A stretch of DNA of 52,282 nucleotides, taken from an uncultured cyanobacterium. Lineage in GTDB: Bacteria > Cyanobacteriota > Cyanobacteriia > Cyanobacteriales > Chroococcidiopsidaceae. Below the pieces are notes generated by a model. The model worked only from the letters and a program-made list of their open reading frames with translations. It ran no database searches and was not told the DNA's origin. The stretch is from NCBI GenBank assembly GCA_946221495.1, contig CAMIFA010000013.1:1-52282 (forward strand). The letters are read 5' to 3'. Position numbers and translations under genes: made by a program. Below, piece after piece: positions 25,770 through 33,339 of the stretch. Position 1 is the first letter of the stretch. The number at the start of each line of letters is the position of its first letter.

Positions 25770-26497
25770 CTTAATTAAGAGTGCCTGTAGACCCGTGCAG
25801 TGGAGCTAAAATTTTTAATAGAAATGCAATGCATAACTGCACTAGGTTATTAGTGATATTACAAGCACAACTAGTTTAGGAACTTTTTGTAAGTTAATTG
25901 TTAAGAAATGTTGCGAACAATTATCCGCTTCCGGAAAGTAAAGGCGTTACTTTGAGTAATAGTTAGGAGAGCAAAATTTCAATGCAATCTATATACATGA
26001 CATAGAAAACTATTTCTCTGAACTTGACTTGAATTGCCGAACAATGACAATACTTCATTAATTAGAAGTAATAAATTGCATAAAACATCAAAAATAGCAA
26101 CAATTATAAATTAAAAAATTAATATATTTAGCAATTAAAGAAACAAACTATAGTTTAGGTTCTCAATTCTTTTTAATTAATACAAAATTGATATAAATCA
26201 ATCATGATTTTGAAAGCCAACAATTTTCTGCTCAACATACTATTTACATAGTTACCACTTCCATTAGTTTAGAAAAATGCCGCCTTACATATTCAGTAAT
26301 TAATTGCTCTAGGCTACACTAAATCGAAATTATTTCTAGAGAATAACTAGCAGTTTAAAAACACATAATAGAGTATGAAAACACTACAGACTATAAACTT
26401 TTTCCAGTTTTAAGGGAATTTATATGATTCAGGCTGACAGAAATTGAATATCCGGTTGTTAGTAGCAATCTTTAATTGAAGTAAAAACTTACAAAGG
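25770..26497 (+). promoter_or_regulatory. 728-bp leader of the lipoxygenase operon
   Basis: No gene is visible. The block TTCCGGAAA (25929-25937), CTTTGAGTA (25950-25958), AAATTTC (25974-25980) and ATGCA (25982-25986) repeats the one upstream of the lipase. The remainder (26000-26490) is very AT-rich. ACAAAGGATG precedes the start, with AAAGGA as ribosome site. Confidence 0.5.
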
Positions 26498-26503
26498 ATG
26501 ATT

Positions 26504-28771
26504 ATGAACGACACAAATTCTTCACAACAAAATCAGACTTCAGCAGGTGCGTACCAGTACAATTACACCTACATTGAACCGATCGCAATGGTAGATACGC
26601 TTCCTGAGAGCGAAAACTTTTCTGATGCGTGGAAGAAGTTAGCAGCAAAACAAGCATTCAAGTTAGCAATTAATACTTTGGTTGTTAACTTAGGTAATCA
26701 AAGCGATCGCGCTCTACAGGGAAATGCAGATGATGTGCGAGAGTTACTGCGCCAAGTATTACTTCAAACCCTACAAGAAAAAGGTAAATCATTCAAACCT
26801 AGACTTGCCCGTGCTTTAATCAATTTGTTACCTCAGATGCAATTATCGGCAGCGCAGCCGACCACACAAGCGGAAGTTAAAGTTTCAAAAAGTGTTGAAC
26901 AGGTTGCAACAACGTTGTTAGAGAAACCCTCACAGGACTTGTTATTCCCTAAAGCGGTTGTAGTCTCAAATATTGAAAAGACTGAAACTAGCTTACAACA
27001 ACCGTTACCAGACTTACTGTCTCCTGTAGCAGTTGACTCAAAAAGAATTGAGACTGCCATCGAACAGCTATTACAAGCACCCTCCACCACAGATCAAGAT
27101 GCCTTCTTAAAAAAAATTGATCTAGCTTCACCACCACCGTCGCAAGACGAACCAGCCACCGCCGCCGAAGTTGCCGTCTCTAGAAAGATTGATACAGCTT
27201 TACAACAAGTGTTACAGGGCATACCGTCGAATGAAGCAGAAGTTGGCAAATTTGTGACATCCAGCCTGCTCAAAGTTTTGGGGGAAGACTTCCTCAGAAC
27301 CTTCGCCAAAAATTTGTATAAAGGACTGAAAAATAGAGCGCCCAAGGGTCGTGCTAGCAGCCTAGAAGACTACCGTCAGCTGTTTAAATCAATTCAGCCG
27401 CCAGAGATTGCCAACACTTTTCAAACCGACGAATCTTTTGCATATATGCGGGTAGCAGGTGCTAACCCAGTGATGATTGTCCGCATGACGGCTCCTGACG
27501 TGCGCTTTCCTGTCACCGAGGAACAGTATCAATCCGTGATCGGAGCGGATTCTTTGCAGACGGCGATCGCCCAAGGACGAGTTTACCTAGCAGACTATGC
27601 GATTTTGGACGGAGCCTTGAACGGAACCTTCGGAGCCGAACCCGAGGTACAGAAATATTCCTATGCTCCTTTGGCGATGTTTGCTGTGCCAGCGCCAGAT
27701 GCTCCAAATCGCCTGTTACGTCCTGTAGCAATTCAATGTGGGCAGTCGCCTACTGACTATCCTGTGATTACACCGTCTACAGGATCTGAGGCTTGGCTGA
27801 TGGCAAAAACAATCGTGCAGATAGCCGATGCTAATTTCCATGAAGCAGTAACTCACCTGGCGCGTACCCACTTATTAATCGAGCCATTCGTTATTGCTAC
27901 TAATCGCCAACTGGCTGAGACTCATCCCCTATTCAAATTGCTGAAGCCTCACTTCCAGGGAACTCTAGCGATTAATTATGCAGCTCATGAATTTCTCATA
28001 GCTCCCAGAGGCGGCGTGAATGAGCTTTTGTCATCAACAATCGAGAATTCCCGCATTTTGGCAGTCAAAGGATTGCAGACTCGCGGATTTAATGCAGATA
28101 TGCTACCTCAGCGTTTGCAAGATCGGGGAGTAGACGATGACTCTAAATTGCCAGTGTATCCCTACCGCGATGATGGGTTACTGATCTGGGAAGTTATTCA
28201 CGATTGGGTTGAGGCTTATTTGAGTTTGTACTACAACTCTGACAATGATGTGCAAGGAGATACTGCGTTGCAGGATTGGGCGCAAGAATTGGTAGCATTT
28301 GATGGCGGTCGCTTGCACGATTTCGGTGACAGAGATGGTAAAATCTCGACGCTTGCATATCTAGTGAATGCCGTGACGATGGTTATTTTTACTAGTAGCG
28401 CTCAACACGCTGCTGTTAACTTCCCGCAAAACGGTATTATGAGCTTTGCTCCCGCAATGCCAACGGCGGGGTACGAAACAGCTAAAACAGTTGGGGTAGG
28501 AACAAGCAAACAAGATTGGCTGAATTTACTACCGCCGCTTGACCAAGCCCAACAGCAGCTCAATTTGTTGTACCTCCTGGGTTCTGTGCATTTCACCAAG
28601 CTGGGTAACTACGAAGACGATCATTTTAGCGACTCAAAGGTAGCTGCACCGCTCCAGATGTTCCAAAAGCGCTTGCAAGAAATTGAAGAAATTATTGAGC
28701 GTCGCAACTTAGAGCGTCCTACTTACGATTACCTCAAACCGACAAATATTCCCCAGAGCATCAATATCTAA
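26504..28771 (+). CDS. Lipoxygenase
   Basis: Non-haem iron fatty-acid dioxygenase that makes hydroperoxides. The iron ligands are visible, numbered from the first ATG (26498): H448 and H453 (FHEAVTHLARTH, the H-x4-H-x4-H motif), H637 and N641 (QHAAVNFPQ) and the C-terminal Ile757 (…IPQSINI). The substrate-pocket segment LLIEPFVIATNRQLAETHP is diagnostic. The N-terminal third (residues 1-290) is an extension without a clear beta-barrel; about residues 125-255 contain four imperfect repeats of roughly 27 residues (for example KIDTALQQVLQG, RIETAIEQLLQA). The frame opens at ATG 26498, but AAAGGA favours the ATG at 26504 (MNDTNSSQQ). It is followed on the same strand by a P450 and an epoxide hydrolase; regiospecificity cannot be read reliably. 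Confidence 0.95.
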   Translation: MNDTNSSQQNQTSAGAYQYNYTYIEPIAMVDTLPESENFSDAWKKLAAKQAFKLAINTLVVNLGNQSDRALQGNADDVRELLRQVLLQTLQEKGKSFKPRLARALINLLPQMQLSAAQPTTQAEVKVSKSVEQVATTLLEKPSQDLLFPKAVVVSNIEKTETSLQQPLPDLLSPVAVDSKRIETAIEQLLQAPSTTDQDAFLKKIDLASPPPSQDEPATAAEVAVSRKIDTALQQVLQGIPSNEAEVGKFVTSSLLKVLGEDFLRTFAKNLYKGLKNRAPKGRASSLEDYRQLFKSIQPPEIANTFQTDESFAYMRVAGANPVMIVRMTAPDVRFPVTEEQYQSVIGADSLQTAIAQGRVYLADYAILDGALNGTFGAEPEVQKYSYAPLAMFAVPAPDAPNRLLRPVAIQCGQSPTDYPVITPSTGSEAWLMAKTIVQIADANFHEAVTHLARTHLLIEPFVIATNRQLAETHPLFKLLKPHFQGTLAINYAAHEFLIAPRGGVNELLSSTIENSRILAVKGLQTRGFNADMLPQRLQDRGVDDDSKLPVYPYRDDGLLIWEVIHDWVEAYLSLYYNSDNDVQGDTALQDWAQELVAFDGGRLHDFGDRDGKISTLAYLVNAVTMVIFTSSAQHAAVNFPQNGIMSFAPAMPTAGYETAKTVGVGTSKQDWLNLLPPLDQAQQQLNLLYLLGSVHFTKLGNYEDDHFSDSKVAAPLQMFQKRLQEIEEIIERRNLERPTYDYLKPTNIPQSINI

Positions 28772-28781
28772 TTGCCTTGAA

Positions 28782-28883
28782 GGCGATGTCAGGCGCTTCG
28801 CGCACTGACAAGCGACGTTTGGGGAAAGAACCTTCTTTCCCCAAAGCTCGCGCCGCCAGTCGCCTAAAGGCGCTGGCATCGCC
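28782..28883. repeat. Inverted-repeat element between lipoxygenase and P450
   Basis: Outer arms GGCGATGTCAGGCGC (28782-28796) and GCGCTGGCATCGCC (28870-28883) are nearly complementary. In the middle TTTGGGGAAAGAA (28818-28830) pairs exactly with TTCTTTCCCCAAA (28833-28845). The RNA would fold into a strong stem-loop, which could limit or stabilise the operon transcript. It resembles REP/MITE-like elements in cyanobacterial spacers. Confidence 0.75.
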
Positions 28884-28933
28884 CCCCGGCTAGGGAACCA
28901 AGAAATCAAATTTTCTCTTGGAGATATAAGTCA

Positions 28934-30337
28934 ATGTTAAATTTAGATAGTGTCTTTTCATCGTTCATGGAGCCTGCACTTAACGAGTTTCAGGCTTGGG
29001 CTTTAGAGAACCCGGATGAGAGCCTTAGTAAATCACTCCTGCCAATCATCAGTTTTGTTGAAGGCATGATTGCCAACGATCCGACATACTTAGATGCCAA
29101 ACGGCTTGCCTTTGGAACCAACTTCTGCTGCGCTGGGCAAGTAGTAATCTCAGATTTTCCCACAATTGAAACCGCGCTCACCTCACCACAGGCACGTACA
29201 TGGCGACTCGGCACTTCTGTCTTGGACGGAAATCATGCACCCAACCAAGACGTTGGTGGGAGAAATGTGTTTCTGCTGTCTCTCTCAGACGAAGAAGCTG
29301 GCGGCAGCAGCGACCACGCAGCATTCAGAAACTGTATGCAGAAATATATTCTCAACGATGCGACAACGCAACGTCAGCGCGATACAACTGCTAAACAGCT
29401 GCTCGATCAGTTGGCAGCAGATTATCTGGCAATGCCGCATGGTGTCGGGGGAGAATTCTTCACCAATGACAGGCGGGGTTTGATGAGATTTATCGTGCGC
29501 TACCTGCACTATGTACTCTTTGGGTTGAACCCCAACGACGAGGAGTCGATGAACCTGTTAACAGAGCTGCACTACACACGCATGAGTCCGGCGCACTACT
29601 TTGCTGGAAGTGGCTTATTGCAGCATCTGAACCTGATGGGACACGGGGAACTGCCCAATCTGATTGAGCAAGCAGCAACTATCTATGAGAATTCACCAGT
29701 CCTGGGTAACTTCGAGGAGAATAACCCCGAAGACAACAACATGACGCGGCGGGAACTGGCAAAGCTGATGACAGCGATAATGGGCATTGCGGGATTGCAA
29801 GGTCCACTGCACCTCGCTAACACTGCAATGGGCTTTCGTCCTCTGCCCGCCTACAAAGAACAACAAACAGCGAATATTGACCTAACTGATTATTGGGACA
29901 AGCTGGATTTAGATAATCGGGAGTCTGTGCGGCTATACCTGCTTGAATGTGCGCGGCTTTGGGCTCCTGTTAGTGCTACGCATCGGGTAGCAACTGAGCC
30001 TTTTACAGTAACAGTAGCAGGTAAAGAACGAACTTTTCCCGCAGGTACTAAGATTTTGATCCCGATGATTTTGGGACTGCTGGATGAGAACTTCTGGGGT
30101 TCCACAGTTTATGAATTTAATGCCGAGCGAGAGAACCTCTGCCCGTACCACATGGGCTTTCACTCTGTTGGCGATCGCCATGCAGGACGCATTTGCCCTG
30201 GTAAGGATGTTGCTCTAGATATGCTCATAGACGTTATCAGCACGGTGGGTAAGGTGCGCCGCTCCTCTCAACCCGCAGCAATGGGAAGAGGACAAGGAGA
30301 CAAGGAGATGGGGGACAAGGGGAAAACCCATAAATAA
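28934..30337 (+). CDS. CYP74-like cytochrome P450
   Basis: A 467-aa haem-thiolate protein. E338-x-x-R341 lies in the K helix (LLECARLWAP) and C421 is the haem ligand in RICPGKDVALDM. The haem loop FHSVGDRHAGRIC is enlarged as in CYP74, and C-P-G-K-D resembles the plant C-A-G/A-K-D. The I helix (MGIAGLQGPLHLA, about 283-295) lacks the acid-threonine pair needed for O2 activation, also a CYP74 trait. CYP74 enzymes need no O2 or reductase; they convert fatty-acid hydroperoxides to allene oxide, epoxy alcohol, divinyl ether or aldehydes. The lipoxygenase upstream fits this. The exact product is unknown. GGAG lies 10 bases before the ATG. Confidence 0.9.
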   Translation: MLNLDSVFSSFMEPALNEFQAWALENPDESLSKSLLPIISFVEGMIANDPTYLDAKRLAFGTNFCCAGQVVISDFPTIETALTSPQARTWRLGTSVLDGNHAPNQDVGGRNVFLLSLSDEEAGGSSDHAAFRNCMQKYILNDATTQRQRDTTAKQLLDQLAADYLAMPHGVGGEFFTNDRRGLMRFIVRYLHYVLFGLNPNDEESMNLLTELHYTRMSPAHYFAGSGLLQHLNLMGHGELPNLIEQAATIYENSPVLGNFEENNPEDNNMTRRELAKLMTAIMGIAGLQGPLHLANTAMGFRPLPAYKEQQTANIDLTDYWDKLDLDNRESVRLYLLECARLWAPVSATHRVATEPFTVTVAGKERTFPAGTKILIPMILGLLDENFWGSTVYEFNAERENLCPYHMGFHSVGDRHAGRICPGKDVALDMLIDVISTVGKVRRSSQPAAMGRGQGDKEMGDKGKTHK

Positions 30338-30394
30338 ATTTTCAGCCACGTATTACACCAACAGAGACAGATGCTGACAAATTAGAGGCTATTT

Positions 30395-31309
30395 ATGGAA
30401 ACTAAAACTAGTCAAGTTGCAGTTGAAATTAGAGAATTGACAGCAAACGGCATGACATTCCGGTGTCGAGTCTGTGGGCTGGAAAATACGGGAGAGCCTG
30501 TTATATTGCTTCATGGCTTTCCAGAAACGTCCCATATGTGGGAGGGCGTTCTGATTTCTCTGGCATCCCAAGGATATAGATGTTTAGCTCCCGATCAGCG
30601 TGGCTATAGTCCAGGTGCAAGACCTAAAGATATAGCAGATTATGACATCAAGGAAATTGCCTCAGATACGATCGCACTTGCAGATGCTGTAGGATTTCAA
30701 AAATTCCACCTAGTAGGACACGACTGGGGAGCTGGCTGCGGCTGGACTGTTGTGCAACTCTATAGCGATCGCCTAAATAGCTGGTCTGCTTTATCCATAC
30801 CTCATATGGCGGCATTTGATACTGCCAAAAAAACAGATCCAGAGCAAAAAAAGCTCAGTTGGTACATGGATGCATTCCAGATACCGATAATTCCGGAAGT
30901 GGTTTTTGGTTTTGCAGTTGCCAGAAACCCCTCCTCACTTTGGAAACTCTCTATTGCTCAAGAAGTGGCAGACTACTTAACTGTTTTTCGGAAATTTGCC
31001 GGTCGCAAAGCGGCAATTAATTGGTACAGAGCTAATAAGAATCTCTCCATCCCGTATGGTGATGTCTTCCTACCAACTTTATTTATTTGGGGAAATCAAG
31101 ACATTGCGATCGCTCGTGCTGGCGTGGAGATGACAAAACAATTCATGCAGGGGGAGTATTCTTTAATTGAACTTGATGCCGGACACGCGCTAGTGCAGGA
31201 GCAATTTGAGCGGGTAAACCAAGAAATTCTCAACCACATCCAACGACATCCGATAATTGAGAAGAATACAGAACTCAGAATCCAGAATTCAGAATTACCC
31301 CACAATTAA
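30395..31309 (+). CDS. Alpha/beta hydrolase, epoxide hydrolase type
   Basis: A 304-aa alpha/beta hydrolase with the soluble epoxide hydrolase/haloalkane dehalogenase arrangement: oxyanion H-G-F-P (LLHGFPETSHMW), nucleophile D110 (GHDWGAGCGW, Asp not Ser), acid D236 (IWGNQDIAI) and H264 (LDAGHALVQEQF). It should open epoxides by an Asp-ester intermediate. In this context the substrate could be an allene oxide or epoxy alcohol from the P450. It follows the P450 by 57 bp with AGAGG before ATG. The last 15 residues (TELRIQNSELPHN) derive from an AGAATTCAGAATT-type dispersed repeat read in frame, so the true C-terminus is probably around HPIIE. Confidence 0.92.
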   Translation: METKTSQVAVEIRELTANGMTFRCRVCGLENTGEPVILLHGFPETSHMWEGVLISLASQGYRCLAPDQRGYSPGARPKDIADYDIKEIASDTIALADAVGFQKFHLVGHDWGAGCGWTVVQLYSDRLNSWSALSIPHMAAFDTAKKTDPEQKKLSWYMDAFQIPIIPEVVFGFAVARNPSSLWKLSIAQEVADYLTVFRKFAGRKAAINWYRANKNLSIPYGDVFLPTLFIWGNQDIAIARAGVEMTKQFMQGEYSLIELDAGHALVQEQFERVNQEILNHIQRHPIIEKNTELRIQNSELPHN

Positions 31310-31392
31310 AGGGGACTGGGTACTGGGTATTGGGTCGAGTGGAAGGCGCGGACGGTATCGAACGCCCGCAAAACTCGCATCGGAATTGAAGT

Positions 31393-31429
31393 CAATGCTT
31401 TACCGGAGGAAACCTCCGGTAAAGCATTG
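31393..31429. terminator. 17-bp perfect hairpin after the oxylipin operon
   Basis: CAATGCTTTACCGGAGG (31393-31409), AAA loop, exact complement (31413-31429), with extra partial pairing outside (AGTC/GACT). No T-run follows, so it could be a transcript-end stabiliser or a mobile palindrome. It is the only strong structure in the 31310-31653 spacer, which otherwise holds the translated-looking tail of the CheR gene (see next entry). Confidence 0.6.
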
Positions 31430-31506
31430 CGTTGACTTTGAGGACGGGGTTTTATTGATCGCCCTATTCCTGGGATCTTGTACTCTAATTCTGAGTTCTT
31501 TTTTGG

Positions 31507-31653
31507 TTAATTTCTACTTGGTATATCTCGCTTCATGAATTGGATCTCCTGCTTTACGGCTTCTAGTTCTTGTTGAGTGCATTCAAGTTGAGCGTGAGTG
31601 CTATCTAATGCTGCTTCTGTTTCCTTAAGCGTCTGAGAAAGTTTTGCTAACTC
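31507..31653 (-). pseudogene. Coiled-coil tail lost behind TGA
   Basis: In the frame of the CheR-PAS gene, between the TGA at 31654 and the TAA at 31507-31509, 48 codons read as heptad-type coiled coil (TEAALDSTHAQLECTQQELE, VKQEIQFMKRDIPSRN). It is not translated unless the TGA is read through. Confidence 0.6.
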
Positions 31654-32922
31654 TCAATTTGCATTGATTAGTTTCTCCTCAAGCTGCTGATTGCCAGTGA
31701 TATCAATAAAAGTTAGATTTACAGCAATTAAATTCCGGTTTTGCTTGAAAGTAGGTGCGATCGCAATGTCGAAATACTTCGTGTTTGTCTCAGTTGCCCA
31801 GGCAATATTTCTCAACATGACTGGGTGCCGATTGCAGTAGACCTGTCGAAGTAAGGAGGAGGGGTTAAGGAGCCGTCCAGGTTCAAGTTCTTGGAGTGGG
31901 CGACCCTGAGCCTCAAGCGTTAACCCAAATAGAATATTTGCTTGTTGATTTGCTATCAGTAAGCAACCCTTGGAGTCTATGGCTAGCTGGGCAAAGGGAC
32001 TTGCCTCAAACGCAGTTTGCCAGATGTGGATTTCAGTTTTCGGTGAGTCAATGACTTGCTTGTTACTTGACTTTGGGTTGATTCGTAAGTGATCTTCGAG
32101 AGCGAGCTCTAGTCCTTTGGCATAAACTCGGTGATTCATGTTGACTGGTGTGAAGATCGCTCTGCGGTTGCTTAACATCTCTGATTTACCTAGCAACAGA
32201 AAGCCGTTACGCTTGAGCGCGAAATGAAAGCGAACTAAAATCGCTTTTTGGGCTTCTACACTAAAGTAAATGAGCACATTGCGGCAGGTTAGGAGATCAA
32301 TTTTGGACATTGGCGCATCTTCAGCCAAGTTATGATAACCGAAGACAATTTTGGTGCGAAGTTTGCGGTGAAAGACGTAGCCCTGCTCGGTTTTCTCAAA
32401 GTATTTCTCCAGCCAATCGACAGGAATACCAACGACTTCTGAAGTGCTATAGGTGGCAAGACGTGCTTGCTCGACTGCGGCTTCATCTACATCCGTAGCG
32501 AAGAGCTGAACTCGCTGCAAATACTCATTTATCCCCAGTGCTTCAGCAAGTAAGATTACCAGACTATACACTTCTTGCCCAGAGGCACACCCGGCACTCC
32601 AAACTCGAATGATTTCATCAGGCTGTTTGCTGGCGATAATTTTGGGGATGATGTCGCTAGCCAAGTAGTTCCAAGCGTCGCGATCGCGAAAGAAGCTAGT
32701 GACATTGATCAAAACGTCGTCTAAAAGGGCAAGCCACTCGTCGGTATGGCTTTGCAAATACTGTAAGTAGTCCTGATAGCTATTAATGTTGATGCTCTGC
32801 ATTCGATGAGCGAACCGCCGCCGCAAGGTAGAGCGCTTATAGCTAGTCAAGTCATAACCCTGGTGGTGCTTGAGGTAGCCTAATAACGCTTCAAATTCTT
32901 GCTCGGCTTGCGGCAGATTCAT
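31654..32922 (-). CDS. CheR methyltransferase with PAS domain, tail cut by an in-frame TGA
   Basis: A 422-aa protein. CheR_N helices (LLGYLKHHQGYDLTSYKRSTLRRRFAHRM) and a SAM-dependent CheR domain (VWSAGCASGQEVYSLVILLAE, MSKIDLLTCRNVLIYFS) transfer methyl groups to receptor glutamates. A PAS-like domain follows at about residues 295-410 (WQTAFEASPFAQLAIDSKG…). After INAN the frame meets TGA (31656-31654), but 48 further in-frame codons run to a TAA at 31507. They encode a perfect coiled coil (ELAKLSQTLKETEAALDST…), so the ancestral protein was longer. No CheB or receptor gene is in the window. It ends the signalling operon. Confidence 0.9.
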   Translation of the reverse strand: MNLPQAEQEFEALLGYLKHHQGYDLTSYKRSTLRRRFAHRMQSININSYQDYLQYLQSHTDEWLALLDDVLINVTSFFRDRDAWNYLASDIIPKIIASKQPDEIIRVWSAGCASGQEVYSLVILLAEALGINEYLQRVQLFATDVDEAAVEQARLATYSTSEVVGIPVDWLEKYFEKTEQGYVFHRKLRTKIVFGYHNLAEDAPMSKIDLLTCRNVLIYFSVEAQKAILVRFHFALKRNGFLLLGKSEMLSNRRAIFTPVNMNHRVYAKGLELALEDHLRINPKSSNKQVIDSPKTEIHIWQTAFEASPFAQLAIDSKGCLLIANQQANILFGLTLEAQGRPLQELEPGRLLNPSSLLRQVYCNRHPVMLRNIAWATETNTKYFDIAIAPTFKQNRNLIAVNLTFIDITGNQQLEEKLINAN

Positions 32923-32955
32923 GACAGTTTTGAATTTTGATTTTTGAGTTGGGAG

Positions 32956-33336
32956 CTATAGGTTCTCGCCAGTTGTTTTGACAATAGAAGTTAGAATACG
33001 GATAAGTTCAAAAACATGATTTAGTTGTTGACTTACATCGACATTTACTATTTGGGATGCTTGCAGTAGCCTTAACCAATATTGAGTTTCTCTAGCTTCT
33101 TTTGAGGCTATAGACATTTTTGCTAAAAAGTCTTTTCTACTTTGTCCTGCACTAGCTTCTTCTATATTCGCACCTATGCTAGTTCCACTTCGTAGTAATT
33201 GTTGAGAAATGACATATTCTCTTTCTTCTTGAAGTTTACGGTAAAGTTGGATAATTTCTAAGGCAAACTCAAAGCTTTTCTTTTGAATAATACTTTCAGT
33301 CATATATTGAATTTCAACTCTACCTTTAAAACTCAA
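32956..33336 (-). CDS. Four-helix bundle protein (S23/IVP family)
   Basis: A 126-aa protein of the four-helix bundle family originally found inside 23S rRNA intervening sequences: KSFEFALEIIQLYRKL, QQLLRSGTSIGANIEEASAGQSRKDF, MSIASKEARETQYWLRLLQAS, FELIRILTSIVKT. The RSGTSIGANIEEA segment is the family hallmark. Function is not established; in other bacteria members are linked to diversity-generating retroelements (bAvd, which binds RT). No reverse transcriptase is seen here. It lies between the large kinase (3 bp) and CheR (33 bp), apparently in the signalling operon. Confidence 0.9.
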   Translation of the reverse strand: MSFKGRVEIQYMTESIIQKKSFEFALEIIQLYRKLQEEREYVISQQLLRSGTSIGANIEEASAGQSRKDFLAKMSIASKEARETQYWLRLLQASQIVNVDVSQQLNHVFELIRILTSIVKTTGENL

Positions 33337-33339
33337 AAC

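Noticed and set aside
28990..29509. Several frames opposite or inside the P450 gene
   Set aside because: Shadows of the P450 coding strand without independent support.
31330..31390. Possible tRNA-like sequence around GGTATCGAACGCCCGC
   Set aside because: No acceptor stem or anticodon arm could be folded around it.
31257..31538. Plus-strand frame of 93 codons after the epoxide hydrolase
   Set aside because: It is built from repeat DNA and the 17-bp hairpin and overlaps the hydrolase tail; no protein family pattern.
32956..33336. Part of a diversity-generating retroelement (Avd-like protein)
   Set aside because: No reverse transcriptase or template/variable repeat pair is seen in the window.
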